A stretch of 64,000 nt of DNA from Phycisphaerales bacterium. Its GTDB lineage: Bacteria; Planctomycetota; Phycisphaerae; UBA1845; Fen-1342. Within the stretch, counting starts at the first letter, position 1, and each line of letters begins with the position of its first letter. Made by a program: the position numbers and the translations under genes. Location: contig JADJWG010000001.1 in assembly GCA_016716475.1 (NCBI GenBank), positions 1,612,001 through 1,676,000 of the forward strand, written 5' to 3'. Positions 50,537 through 60,310 of the stretch are shown in pieces. The notes below the pieces were generated by a model. That model was not told where the DNA came from and did not search any database. It saw nothing but the letters and a program-made list of their open reading frames with translations.

Positions 50537-51412
50537 ATGAGCAAGTTTCCGCCCACGGCTGTACCGGCACAACATTTTGATTCCGGCCTGCACTGTCCGG
50601 TATGTCATTACAACCTGACCGGACTCGTAACGGAGAGGTGCCCCGAGTGTGGTAGTCCCTTTGATCGGGATCAACTCTTCCAGGCGCTGGGCGGTCCGGC
50701 GCCCATGCACTTCGAGCGTCTGAGGGGCTGGTGGCGGCCGCTGGGTTTTGTGATCTCCTGGATCACCGTGTTGTTCCTGCCGTGGATCTTCGCGCGTCAG
50801 GCGGTGCAGCGGGTTTCGGTACGGGCGGGCTGGGGGTTCGGCGCGGTCTGCTTCGCCGGCACCTCCATCGCGCTGCTCATCGAGGCCGAATGGGCGGTGT
50901 ACGCCGCCTGGATGGTTGCCGCAGTGGTTTACGTGTTGTTGCAAACCATTTTACTGACCACCTTCGATCCGGCTCCGGTCAACCGGTGGCGCGCCGGGCT
51001 GACCTTCTGGCTGGCGATCAGCGGTTATACCAGCGCGGTGATGGTGACGGAGATTTTGACAGGCCCGCCCCTGGTGTTCTTCTCCGACCTGATTCGCTTT
51101 GTGTTTGGCCCCACAAGCTGGGTGGGTGAAGCGCTGACCTCCCGTGCGTATCAACTTTCGGGCCTCTATCCCTACGTGGAGTGGATGTACGATGGGCAAT
51201 CGCTCATGGGGCTGCTGCAGTGGGGGCAGATGTTGCTGTGGTTGGCGGGGGTGGCGTGCTGTTTCTACGCGCGGCTGCGACAGGCCCGGCACCATCCGTT
51301 CCGTGCAGTCGTGAGCAGCGGGGCCGTGGCGCTGCTGTTGCTCCTGCTGTACAGCGCGGTAGCCCAGATTGTGGGCTTCCCGGTGTTCGAAGTACTGGTC
51401 GTACGGTTCTGA
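50537..51412 (+). CDS. Zinc-ribbon membrane protein
   Basis: A 291-residue protein. An N-terminal zinc ribbon (LHCPVCHYNLTGL and RCPECGSPFD, four Cys) precedes a membrane domain of about five or six helices, in a Yip1-like style. This combination is common in Planctomycetes and of unknown function. ATG at 50537 has no strong ribosome binding site but begins right before the ribbon. It diverges from the J-like gene; the 217 bp between them hold no gene. Confidence 0.75.
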   Translation: MSKFPPTAVPAQHFDSGLHCPVCHYNLTGLVTERCPECGSPFDRDQLFQALGGPAPMHFERLRGWWRPLGFVISWITVLFLPWIFARQAVQRVSVRAGWGFGAVCFAGTSIALLIEAEWAVYAAWMVAAVVYVLLQTILLTTFDPAPVNRWRAGLTFWLAISGYTSAVMVTEILTGPPLVFFSDLIRFVFGPTSWVGEALTSRAYQLSGLYPYVEWMYDGQSLMGLLQWGQMLLWLAGVACCFYARLRQARHHPFRAVVSSGAVALLLLLLYSAVAQIVGFPVFEVLVVRF

Positions 51413-51505
51413 CGGGCATGGTCACGCCGAATGTGCGCACCACTAATCCGCAGTGCTCCGGAGGCGCGGCGCTTTCGTGCCGCAGACCTACCGGGCGTAC
51501 GCATA

Positions 51506-52519
51506 CTAGTTCTGGCCGACGACCTGTCGGTTCGCGAACGGCCACTTGGTCGACCAGTTCGCTCCGATCCAGGTCTTCCACTGGGCGGTCGAACCGAAAA
51601 TCACGGCGCCTGGCGTCGGGAAGCAGTCGATGCGCCAGCCATTCCCCCGACTCAAGTAGTTCGGATTCGCCACCTGCATTTGCTGATAGGTCATGAAATC
51701 GAAGGGGGCGCGCTTGCTGGCGCGGGTCGGGCGGGCCGATCCGTCGCAGAACAGTACGTTGTCGATCAGTGGACGCTTGTGCCAGCCCATCACGAGTACG
51801 GGGTTCGGGGCCTGCTGGCCCGTGTTGTCCATGCCGATCATGTTGAAGAAGGTGGGCTCACCCAGCAGGATCATGTCGGACTGGTTCTTGAGCGTGGAGA
51901 TTCGCTTGCCCCAGGCGCTGAACGAGAAATGCCCGACGCTAGTGCCGCCGGAGTGGTACGTCAGCATGGAAAGACTGGCGCGGTAGCTGTTCCCCAGAAT
52001 GTCATAGCAGGGCTTGCCGAGACTCTGCTGGGGGGCGTCGTCAATGCTCGGATGCTCCGGGTAGCCGCGGTCCGAGGGGCACCGATAGAGCTCCATCGAC
52101 GCCTTATCCTTTTCATTGATCTCGGACAGGGAGTAAATATTCAATGGCCGGCGTTGGGCCGAGTACACCGGCCGGGCATATGTGCCGGTGTCGGCGAGGC
52201 GCATGAAGCCCTGATCGGTCTGGAGGACCTCGGTGGCCGACCGGCCGCCCCAGGCGAACCAGTGCACGATCCGCCACTCCCAGTACGACGTGCTTCGGCG
52301 CATCTGCTCGTGGATGGGAATCAGGAACTCAAACTCCGATGCGTACATGTGGGTGGCCGCGCCGATACTCCGCAGGTTTGCAAGGCACTTGGCCTTCTTG
52401 CCTTGCTCGCGGGCAGCGCCCAGCCCGGGCAGCAGGATGGAAATCAGGAGGGCGATGATGGCGACTACAACGAGTAATTCAATCAGGGTAAAACCCTGAC
52501 GGGTTCGCACGCGCAGCAT
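51506..52519 (-). CDS. Type II secretion/type IV pilin-like prepilin, planctomycete H-X9-DG type
   Basis: A 337-residue pseudopilin. The start is the classic prepilin signal RQGFTLIELLVVVAIIALLI, with Gly before the mature Phe and Glu at position 5. It is followed by LLPGLGAAREQGKKAKCLANLRSIG. Near the C-terminus, MGWHKRPLIDNVLFCDGSA is a variant of the H-X9-DG motif common in Planctomycetes. Likely assembled at the inner membrane by a secretion or pilus system. ATG at 52519 follows GGGAGA by 8 nt. A candidate promoter on the minus strand is TTGACG (52601-52606) with TACGAT (52577-52582), 18 bp apart. Confidence 0.88.
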   Translation of the reverse strand: MLRVRTRQGFTLIELLVVVAIIALLISILLPGLGAAREQGKKAKCLANLRSIGAATHMYASEFEFLIPIHEQMRRSTSYWEWRIVHWFAWGGRSATEVLQTDQGFMRLADTGTYARPVYSAQRRPLNIYSLSEINEKDKASMELYRCPSDRGYPEHPSIDDAPQQSLGKPCYDILGNSYRASLSMLTYHSGGTSVGHFSFSAWGKRISTLKNQSDMILLGEPTFFNMIGMDNTGQQAPNPVLVMGWHKRPLIDNVLFCDGSARPTRASKRAPFDFMTYQQMQVANPNYLSRGNGWRIDCFPTPGAVIFGSTAQWKTWIGANWSTKWPFANRQVVGQN

Positions 52520-52840
52520 GACATGTCTCCCGGAACCGGACGTTTCAAACGGGACGTGTCTCACTTCGGCTACCCGATCGTAGCCGGGGGCCCCGTGACG
52601 CGTCAAAGCATTTTTCGAGCATTTTGCGGGCAATTGGGTGTCGCGTGGCAGCTCATACCGCCGGGAGTATGCCAGGCACCCGGCTCATAGGCGGTGATAG
52701 GGCCGGAAAGTCAGCCCCTCGAATGGCGGCCCTTGTCGAGCAGACGTAGACTTGTATTGAAAGGGCGATTGGACCGATCTGTCTTGTGGGTGCAGCTGCG
52801 CCCCCGCGCCGGTTTGCGCCCCCCCCAAGGAGCTGCGAGA
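52520..52840. other. Divergent intergenic region between prepilin and Asn-Asp-repeat lipoprotein genes
   Basis: 321 bp without a gene I can support. It holds the prepilin ribosome binding site and its candidate minus-strand promoter (52577-52606), a short CGTTT-C-AAACG palindrome (52541-52551), and the AAGGAG (52827-52832) of the lipoprotein gene. No plus-strand promoter was convincing. Confidence 0.4.
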
Positions 52841-54759
52841 ATGTCACTGCGCATCCCCGTTCGCTGGTTTCCGTGGACGATCGGCTTCGTGTTCGTGGCA
52901 GTACTGGGGCTGAGTGTGCTGGGGGGAGGATGCCCGCAGATTCCGTCCGTGAACGGTAACGATAATGGCGGGCAGACCGATAATGGGAACCAGAACGACA
53001 ACGGCGACGACAACGGCGACGACAATAGCAACGATAATGACGACGACAATGACAATGGGGGCACGAATGGCAACGACAATGCGAACGACAATGGCGGGGG
53101 AATGACAACGGCAATGGAAATGATAACGACAATGACAACGGCGGGGGCAATGACAACGGGAACAGCAACGACAACGCGAATGACAATGGGGGGGGCAACG
53201 ACAACGACAACACGAACGATAACGGTGGGGGCAACGACAATGGAAACGGCAACAGCAACGACAACGACAACGATAACGGTGGGGGCGGACCGCCGCCTCC
53301 GCCAACCAGTGTTTCGCTGAGTGCACTCGTGCGGACCGGTGATCCGGTACCCGGGCAGCCGGCGGGTGTGACCTTCACGGCCTTTGGCGAGCCCATCATC
53401 GATGGCTGGAATCGCGTTGCCTTCTGGGCCTTGTATGGCGGAACCGGGGCTCGCGGTCGGTCCGGTCTGTATGTGTGGAACGGTACGGAGATTGTGCGCA
53501 TTCTCGACGATGATCCGGACGGCACGATCGCTGTTCCCGGGCGCGGCGCGGAGTTCCGTTGGGGTTCGTCGATTGCGAACTATGATCCGCGTGCGCTCGA
53601 CATTTCGTGGGGTGGCGGCAGTCGGCTGCTCTTTGTCAGCGAAGTGGCGCGCCGCACAGGTTCATCCTCCACGCGCATCCGGGGCGTATACCGCTGGCGC
53701 GCGACGGACAACTCGCTGGCGCGCGTGGCCGACCGGGATCAATTGGCCACGAACTACGCCGACGTCGACGTCGCGAACAACGGTGATCCGCTCTTCGAAG
53801 CCGAGTTCTTCCGTCCCGGCATCACCGACGACGGCTTTGCGATCTTCTCGACCACCTACCAGTACATCACGACGACGTCGTTATTCCCGACGGGTAGCGG
53901 TGTTTTCACAAGCAATGGCACGACGTTGACGCCCCTGTCGGATGACCAGATTCGCCCTCAGCCCGTGCCTGATCAGGCCGCCACGAAGTTCTTCCGAAAT
54001 CCGGAACGGCCCACCACGGTCAGCGGTGGCGGCGACATGATCTTCCAGTCGAAGTGGGGTTCGCCGACAAGCGGACCGGGCGTTTTCATGCGACGTGGGA
54101 GCACGAGCTTCCGCGTGATCGACAATCGTACCGCGGCGACATGGCCGGGCTTGCCCAACATCATGCAGGTCAACCCGACCAACGCGGCGTACGCGGGTGT
54201 GGCGATTGGCCCGCTTGGACACATTGCCGTCGCCACGACCGTGGCGACGAGCGGTGGCAACCGCGCCGCGGTGCTGTTGTGGAATCCGTACGCGGTCACG
54301 TGGATGGAACTTACCGGCTCACTTGGAACGCCGGCCGACGCACTCTTCACCGGTGTCAACGACGATGGTGACGCGATTGTGCAGGTCGGCACGCACCTGT
54401 ACCGGGCCGGGCCGGCTAGCCAACAGCGGCTCACCGATGTGCTGCCGATCGGGTTGCAGGTGGCCAATGTGACATGGAATGCGACGGGTGGAGCGTTGAA
54501 CAACCTTGGCCGCGCAGCATTGCCCTATACGCACCCGGGTGGACAGGCGGGGCTCGCGTATTGGACGGGTGAGCAGTTCCTGATCGTGGCGGACGAAGTA
54601 CAGAACGCCCCGGCCGGCCTCCTGGATATCCGGACGAAGTCGGATCCATGGCGTGATCGTCCCGGACGCAGTGGCATCCTGAACGATTTCGATATTCTCG
54701 TTTTTCGCGCGCTCTTCAACGACAACTCTGAGACCCTTTATCTCGTCCGCGGCGAGTAG
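52841..54759 (+). CDS. Asn-Asp-repeat lipoprotein, frameshifted in this sequence
   Basis: One gene split by a missing base. From ATG 52841 (AAGGAG 8 nt upstream) it encodes a signal peptide ending in LGGGC and a low-complexity Asn-Asp-Gly tract. At the G5 run 53096-53100 the frame is lost and stops at 53320. From 53101 the next frame continues the same Asn-Asp tract and then a 470-residue domain (LSALVRTGDPVPGQPAGVTF onward) to 54759. One extra G would restore a single protein of 639 residues. The C-terminal domain has beta-rich units in the planctomycete NxxGxxAF style (GWNRVAFWALYGG, LNNLGRAALPY). It is probably a surface lipoprotein whose Asn-Asp tract acts as a spacer. Function unknown. 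Confidence 0.8.
52961..53285. repeat. AAY-GAY minisatellite coding an Asn-Asp-Gly tract
   Basis: About 325 bp of tandem codons, mostly AAC/AAT and GAC/GAT with interspersed GGN, produce poly-(Asn-Asp) with Gly, Ser, Thr and Ala insertions. The units are irregular, so it is a degenerate repeat that could expand or contract by slippage. The frameshift at 53096-53100 lies inside it. Confidence 0.85.
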
Positions 54760-55192
54760 TGCTGCGACACACTGATCGCCTCAACGTCCCTTCCTTGCGA
54801 CGGTACTGGGGGGGCACGTTCGAGTTATCGGATGTTGCTACGGGCGAATCCCTCCTCTATTGGGACGTTGGCGGTGACAATTCTCATGGCATGACGAAGT
54901 TTCACTTTCGTCAGACCGGGCTTGCAACCTAGAATGGGTAGTTTGGGAGAGCCCCAGCGCAGTGCCGGCCTGGACGTCTTCGTGAGACCGATGCTCACGC
55001 AGGCGCATCATTCGGCGGTGCTGTGCGGGTGTTGGCGGTGCAGGGGCCGTTGCTGCCGCCCTGCGTGCATGGACCCTCGGCGTGCGTTTCATTCCTAGAT
55101 TCTGGATGCGCCGTGGTTCGTGCCGGAGGTTGTCGCGGTTGCTCAGACCGGGTTCATGAATCCCCGGTGTTGTGTTTGGAGACGTAACGATC
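54760..55192. other. Intergenic region before the S8 protease gene
   Basis: 433 bp with no gene I can support. It has an imperfect hairpin, GACGAA (54893-54898) with TTCGTC (54907-54912), and GGAG (55178-55181) serving the next gene. An open frame on the minus strand (55335-54838) runs into the protease gene and has no coding character. Confidence 0.4.
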
Positions 55193-58024
55193 ATGCGCAT
55201 GGCTGCCATGTTAAGGACGGTTTCGAAGAAGCGGGTGACCCTGGTGGCGTGGCTGGTTTGCGGCGCCGTCCTGGCGGTGTTGCCGGATAGCGCCCGCGCG
55301 GGTTCCGCGGAGTCGCTGGCGGTGTCGAAGGCCACGGCTGTGCAGGCCGGCCACTATTACATGTACTTCGATCAGCCGATCCCGCTCCGACTCGTGATCG
55401 ATCAGTTGGCGGTGTTCACGCAGGATGCCGCGACGCTCGCGGCGCTCGCGGATTATGGTATGGCGGTGGCGGACGCGACGCCGCACGTGGTGCCGGGCTG
55501 GTATGCCCTGGCCGTGCCGGCGGAGGCACAATCGGCGCCCGCGGTGGAGGCCCTGTGCGCGCTGCTCGCGACGATCGACGCGGCTCACACGATCTCTCCG
55601 ATGCTGCTCGACGAGCGCGGCGACCCGCTGTACGTGACGCAGGATTTGCTCGTGCAGTTCGCGAGCCATGTTTCGCCGGAGGATGCGCTGCGAGCGCTGG
55701 CCGCGGCCGGTGTCGCCGAAGTTCTCGATCAGGACTGGGCCGATCTGCCCAATGCCTATCGAGCCCGCTTCGCAACGCGGGACGGGTTCGCCGTGTTGGA
55801 TGCGGCGAATCGGTTGGCGGCCTCGGACGATGTGATCTTCGCGGAGCCCGATATGCTCCGGGTGAACCGGCGCGAGCTGATTCCGAATGACATCTTCTTC
55901 AGCCAGTTGTGGGGCATTCGCAACACGGGACAGAGCGGCGGGACGGCCGGGATGGATATGAAGGGCCACCTGGCGTGGGATCTCACGCTTGGCAGCCCGG
56001 ACATTACGGTCGTGATTCTGGATGATGGCATCCAGTCCTCTCATCCGGATCTCAACGTCACCGCGCAGGCCGATTTCACCACCGCCGGGACGGGGGGCGA
56101 ACCCGGCAACAGTTGCGACAACCACGGGACCGCGGTGGCTTCGTGCGTCGGTGCGACGATTAACAACTTCATTGGAGTAGCCGGACTCGCACCGAACTGC
56201 GGCCTCGCGGCGGCGAAGTGGACGATCTCGAACGTGCCATGCAACGGGACGGGCTTCCACAACACGACCTGGCTGGTCAACGCGCTGATCTGGTCGCAGT
56301 CGATCGGCGCCCGCGTGACCAACAACAGTAACTCCTTCAGCCCGAGCAGCTCGATCACGAGCCGCTACAGCGCTTCACGCATTGCCGGAATGGTGCATTT
56401 CGCTTCGACCGGCAACGGCGGAACGAGCACGATTGGCTATCCCGCCAGTCTTTCCACGGTCAACGGCGTCGGGGCCGTCAACCGCAACGGCAATCGCGCC
56501 AGCTTCAGCCAGTATGGCACCGGCATCGCGTTTGTCGCCCCGGGACAGGATATCCGTGTGACGGACCGAACCGGCAGTGCGGGCTACGAGGCCACAGATT
56601 ACGCGTGGGCGAGCGGGACCTCATTCGCCTCGCCCTATGCGGCGGCGGCGGCCGCGCTGGTGCTTTCCGTCGACCCGACCCTCAATGCCGTCCAGGTTGA
56701 GCAGATCCTGCAGAGCACCTGTACGGACCGCGGACCCGCGGGGTACGACACCGAGTTCGGGTACGGTATTGTGAATGCCTACGAGGCGGTGCTCGCGGCC
56801 CTGCCGGTGACGGCGCCGGGTGACTTCAACCTGCTCGTGCCGGCCCCCGGCGCGACGGAAGTCGGCCTCGACAACGTCACATTTGAATGGTCGGCCGCGA
56901 GCGGGGCCGACTCTTACAACTTCTGGATCGCCCAGACACCCGATTTCGCGAACCCGGTCGTGGTGCGCGAAGCACTGATCACGCTGCAGACGACGGTTTC
57001 GGGGCTCGATCAGAACACGCAGTACTATTGGCGCGTGATTGCCGTGAACGGCGCCGGTGCCCAAGACTCCACGCCCGTGTTGGCCGGCTTCACGACCTTC
57101 CTCGATTGCAACGGCAACGGCGTGGCCGATTCTCTCGACCTGGCTTCGGGCTGGTCGATTGATTGCAACGGCAACGGAATTCCCGACGAATGCGACATCT
57201 CCAGCGAGTCCCATCTCGACTGCAATGGCAACGGGGTGCTGGATTCCTGTGAACTGGTCTTGGGTGGCCTGGCGGGCTCCTACTTCGAGAATTCTGCATT
57301 GAGCGGCCCGCCGCGTGGCCGCATCGAGTCGCTGTTGAACTTCAACTGGGGTTCGAATGGTCCGTGGCCCGGCTGGGCCGATGGCTTCAGCGCGCGCTGG
57401 ACCGGCTATCTCGAGACGAGCGCGGGGGGAGCGTATGAATTGCATGTGCTGGCCGATCACGGTGTGCGTCTGTGGCTGGCCGGTGAGCTGCTGGTGGATG
57501 CCTGGCTTGATCAGCCCCTGACGATGCACACGGCTGCGGTGGCGTTGGGCGCTGCTCAGACCTATGCCCTCCAAGTGGAGTACTACCACGGCAGCGGATC
57601 TGCCACGCTGCAGTTGCTCTGGACGCCGCCGGGCGGCAGTATGGGGCTGATTCCCACGGCGAACCTGTGGGCCGGGCGCGATTGCAACGCCAGTGGTACG
57701 CTCGATGCCTGCGATCTGCTCGCGGGTACGAGTCTCGACGCCAATGGTGACGGGATTCCGGATGAGTGCCAGCCGGTCATCCCGCAGTACTGCTTGGGCG
57801 ACATGAACTGCGACGGCATCGTCTCGTTTGCCGACATCAGTCTCTTCATTGCGGCGATCAAGGTGGCGGGCCCGGCGGATTGGGAATACGACCCCGAGAA
57901 CGGGGTCTGCGCGTACCTCAACGGTGATTTCTCCGGCAATGGCCAGGTGGACTTCGGCGACATCTCCGGGTTCATCGGGGCCATCAAAGCGGGTTCACCG
58001 GAACCCTGCACAACGGTGCCATAG
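55193..58024 (+). CDS. Secreted S8 (subtilisin-like) protease with fibronectin-like, PA14 and dockerin-like regions
   Basis: A 943-residue exported protein. Signal peptide (about residues 1-37), a propeptide-like region to about 225, then a peptidase S8 domain with triad Asp277 (VVILDDGIQSSHPDL), His311 (CDNHGTAVAS) and Ser477 (SGTSFASPYAAA). Next come a fibronectin III-like module (about 540-635), two DCNGNG linkers, a PA14-like domain (about 700-815, with FSARWTGYLET and HVLADHGVRLWLAG), a third linker, and a dockerin-like pair of Ca-loop repeats (GDMNCDGIVSFADISLFIAA and GDFSGNGQVDFGDISGF). PA14 suggests carbohydrate binding. The dockerin-like tail may anchor it to a cell-surface matrix. 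ATG at 55193 with GGAG 11 nt upstream. Confidence 0.92.
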   Translation: MRMAAMLRTVSKKRVTLVAWLVCGAVLAVLPDSARAGSAESLAVSKATAVQAGHYYMYFDQPIPLRLVIDQLAVFTQDAATLAALADYGMAVADATPHVVPGWYALAVPAEAQSAPAVEALCALLATIDAAHTISPMLLDERGDPLYVTQDLLVQFASHVSPEDALRALAAAGVAEVLDQDWADLPNAYRARFATRDGFAVLDAANRLAASDDVIFAEPDMLRVNRRELIPNDIFFSQLWGIRNTGQSGGTAGMDMKGHLAWDLTLGSPDITVVILDDGIQSSHPDLNVTAQADFTTAGTGGEPGNSCDNHGTAVASCVGATINNFIGVAGLAPNCGLAAAKWTISNVPCNGTGFHNTTWLVNALIWSQSIGARVTNNSNSFSPSSSITSRYSASRIAGMVHFASTGNGGTSTIGYPASLSTVNGVGAVNRNGNRASFSQYGTGIAFVAPGQDIRVTDRTGSAGYEATDYAWASGTSFASPYAAAAAALVLSVDPTLNAVQVEQILQSTCTDRGPAGYDTEFGYGIVNAYEAVLAALPVTAPGDFNLLVPAPGATEVGLDNVTFEWSAASGADSYNFWIAQTPDFANPVVVREALITLQTTVSGLDQNTQYYWRVIAVNGAGAQDSTPVLAGFTTFLDCNGNGVADSLDLASGWSIDCNGNGIPDECDISSESHLDCNGNGVLDSCELVLGGLAGSYFENSALSGPPRGRIESLLNFNWGSNGPWPGWADGFSARWTGYLETSAGGAYELHVLADHGVRLWLAGELLVDAWLDQPLTMHTAAVALGAAQTYALQVEYYHGSGSATLQLLWTPPGGSMGLIPTANLWAGRDCNASGTLDACDLLAGTSLDANGDGIPDECQPVIPQYCLGDMNCDGIVSFADISLFIAAIKVAGPADWEYDPENGVCAYLNGDFSGNGQVDFGDISGFIGAIKAGSPEPCTTVP

Positions 58025-58075
58025 TCCCACGCATCCGTACCGCGGGCTGCGCCCTTTGTCCCGGGCAGGCGCCAA

Positions 58076-58843
58076 CTACCCGGCTTCGATCCCGAAAGTG
58101 GCGGTGACAACGGCCCGCACGTCCTTCTCGATTGTGCTGGTGTCATACAGCCCGTAGCTGCTCACTTCGGTGGAGAGCGGCTCCGTGATCTGGATGACTC
58201 CCATCTGCGCATTCCGCAATACCCCCAGACGGCAGCCGGTGCTCGTTGCGATGTTCTCCGCACGGGCCCGGGCATCGGCGGAGGCCGCGGCCATCAGGTC
58301 TACCCGGAGCTGGGCGAGGTCGGTGTAGTAATACTGGGGCGGGCGGGAGTACACCTGCACACCTTCGCGAATCAACTCGGTGACGCGCCCGGCGGACTGG
58401 TGCACTCGCTGGACGTCCGGAGTGGTGACTACGAAGCGCCGCTCGAGTGTGTACTCTGAGATTTCGCGGGTTGCGTTGCCCTCCTGGTCGCGGGCGTAGT
58501 GGGTGGTCGTATCGATGGCGGCTTCACCTATCTGCGGATCGGTGAAGCCGGCGTCGCGAAGGAACGCCCGGACGCGGTCACTGCCGGCGGCGAGCGATTC
58601 GTACGCTTCCGGCAGCGTCTTGCCGCGCCCGCCTACGGCGATCGTCCAGACGGCGTTGTCCGAAGTAATCTGCTGCCGCGTCGAGCCCTTGACGGTGATG
58701 GTCTGCTGATCGCGCGTGGCCTCGCGGCCGCGATCGCGATAGGCCCGCGAGGCGATGGCCGTACTGGTGATCAAACTGACGATGAGGCCGAGGGTGACGA
58801 CAAGGGCGGCACTGGCGAGGTGCAGACGGACGTGATACTCCAT
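58076..58843 (-). CDS. SIMPL-domain (DUF541) exported protein
   Basis: A 255-residue protein with one N-terminal membrane helix (about residues 10-32) and a SIMPL/DUF541 domain: TITVKGSTRQQITSDNAVW, then an AYESLAAGSDRVRAFL helix and LEVF-type strands ending at KDVRAVVTATFGI. BP26-type members form periplasmic oligomers; the function is unclear. ATG at 58843 follows GGAGGAG by 5 nt. It converges with the protease gene (51 bp between stops). Confidence 0.88.
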   Translation of the reverse strand: MEYHVRLHLASAALVVTLGLIVSLITSTAIASRAYRDRGREATRDQQTITVKGSTRQQITSDNAVWTIAVGGRGKTLPEAYESLAAGSDRVRAFLRDAGFTDPQIGEAAIDTTTHYARDQEGNATREISEYTLERRFVVTTPDVQRVHQSAGRVTELIREGVQVYSRPPQYYYTDLAQLRVDLMAAASADARARAENIATSTGCRLGVLRNAQMGVIQITEPLSTEVSSYGLYDTSTIEKDVRAVVTATFGIEAG

Positions 58844-59172
58844 GACGCTCCTCCGTGAGGCGTGGGAACGGCGCGCGACGCGTCGTCCGTGACGCGTTTT
58901 CGCACACCACGGCTGAATCTACGCCCACCGTCAACGGGCCACGACAACTCGCGACAGGGCTGTGCTGCTGGGGTGGATTCGTGGTCCAGCCCATGGCCCG
59001 TGCGAACGGCGGGTGGATTGTGCCGCGCGGGCGGCATCGGAGTGGGGCGGTGGCCCCTGACCCGCGCAGGGGGTTCGGATCTGGAGCGGTAGCCGACTAT
59101 CATACCCACGCAGCCATGGTCCGTGGCGACACTGTCCGAGCCGGCTGGCCACTGCCACCCCAGGAGTCCACC
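58844..59172. other. Divergent intergenic region upstream of the alcohol dehydrogenase
   Basis: 329 bp between the SIMPL gene (minus) and the dehydrogenase (plus). TATCAT at 59099-59104 is a possible -10 for the dehydrogenase, without a matching -35. Nothing else was recognised. The frame of the dehydrogenase stays open back to 58855 but does not resemble a dehydrogenase N-terminus. Confidence 0.4.
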
Positions 59173-60228
59173 ATGCCTTTGAAGAGCGCCGCCTATGCAG
59201 CGTTGAGCGCCACGAGCCCGCTTGCCCCTTTTGTCATCGACCGCCGCGACCTTGGTCCTCACGATGTCCACATCGACATTCTCTTCTGCGGCGTTTGTCA
59301 TTCCGACCTGCACACCGCCCGCGGCGAGTGGCCCGGCATCACCTTCCCGGTCGTCCCCGGCCACGAGATCGTTGGTCGCGTTAGCGCACTGGGCTCCGAG
59401 GTCACCCGCTTTCGGCTTGGCCAGCACGCGGCTGTCGGTTGCCTTGTTGATTCCTGCCGCACCTGTGGAAATTGTGCCGTCGGGCTGGAGCAGTATTGTC
59501 AGCAGGGGGCTACGTTCACCTATGCGAGCCCGGATGCGCACCTGCCGGGCCAGTCGACGTATGGCGGCTACGCACGGAGCATCGTGGTGGACGAGCGCTT
59601 CGTGCTGCGCGTGCCGGAGCAGCCGAATCTCGCGGCGGTGGCCCCCTTGCTGTGTGCCGGCATTACAACGTATTCGCCGTTGCGGCACTGGCAGGCCGGC
59701 CCGGAAAGGAAGGTTGGCATCGTGGGGCTTGGCGGGTTGGGGCACATGGGGGTGAAGCTGTCGCACGCGTTCGGGGCCCACACGGTCCTGTTTACGACGT
59801 CGGAGTCGAAGGCGGAGGATGCGCGCCGGCTGGGAGCGGACGAGGTTGTGCTGTCGCGTGATGCGGCGGCGATGCAGCGGCAGGCCGGCAGCTTCGATTT
59901 CATTCTGGATACGGTGGCGGTGCCGCACGATCTCGATGCGTATACACACCTGCTGCGGCGCGACGGCACGCTGTGCCTGGTGGGTGCGCCCGCCGCGCCG
60001 CACCCTTCGCCGGGCATCTGGAACCTGTTGCTGGGCCGGCGCAGCATCGCGGGTTCGGCCATCGGCGGCCTGCCGGAGACGCAGGAGATGCTGGATTTCT
60101 GTGCGGCGCGCGGCATCGTAAGTGACGTGGAACTCATTCCGATTCAGCTGATCAATGAGGCGTACGAGCGAATGTTGCGTGGCGACGTGCGCTACCGTTT
60201 TGTAATCGACATGTCCACGCTGGAGTGA
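59173..60228 (+). CDS. Zinc-dependent alcohol dehydrogenase, CAD/YahK type
   Basis: A 351-residue medium-chain dehydrogenase. Catalytic zinc residues: CGVCHSDLHTARGEWPG, GHEIVGRV and a later Cys; structural zinc Cys cluster CRTCGNCAVGLEQYC; Rossmann motif VGLGGLGHMGVKLSHAFG. The SDLH and GEWP pattern puts it in the cinnamyl-alcohol dehydrogenase-like group, NADP-preferring aldehyde reductases of broad range. CAGGAG lies 6 nt before the ATG. Converges on the metallo-beta-lactamase-fold gene. Confidence 0.95.
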   Translation: MPLKSAAYAALSATSPLAPFVIDRRDLGPHDVHIDILFCGVCHSDLHTARGEWPGITFPVVPGHEIVGRVSALGSEVTRFRLGQHAAVGCLVDSCRTCGNCAVGLEQYCQQGATFTYASPDAHLPGQSTYGGYARSIVVDERFVLRVPEQPNLAAVAPLLCAGITTYSPLRHWQAGPERKVGIVGLGGLGHMGVKLSHAFGAHTVLFTTSESKAEDARRLGADEVVLSRDAAAMQRQAGSFDFILDTVAVPHDLDAYTHLLRRDGTLCLVGAPAAPHPSPGIWNLLLGRRSIAGSAIGGLPETQEMLDFCAARGIVSDVELIPIQLINEAYERMLRGDVRYRFVIDMSTLE

Positions 60229-60310
60229 TGGCCGGTTGAATCACCGGCGATCGAGCGCGTGTTTCACGTTGCTCCCGAGCCGGTGTGCGGGGTTGATCCC
60301 CTGCGGAAAC

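Noticed and set aside
52961..53285. Tandem repeat that might be read as a CRISPR array
   Set aside because: The units are 3-6 nt codon repeats without spacers and lie inside a coding frame.
54838..55335. Minus-strand open frame before the S8 protease
   Set aside because: It overlaps the protease start in antisense, has no ribosome binding site, and its composition is that of a shadow frame.
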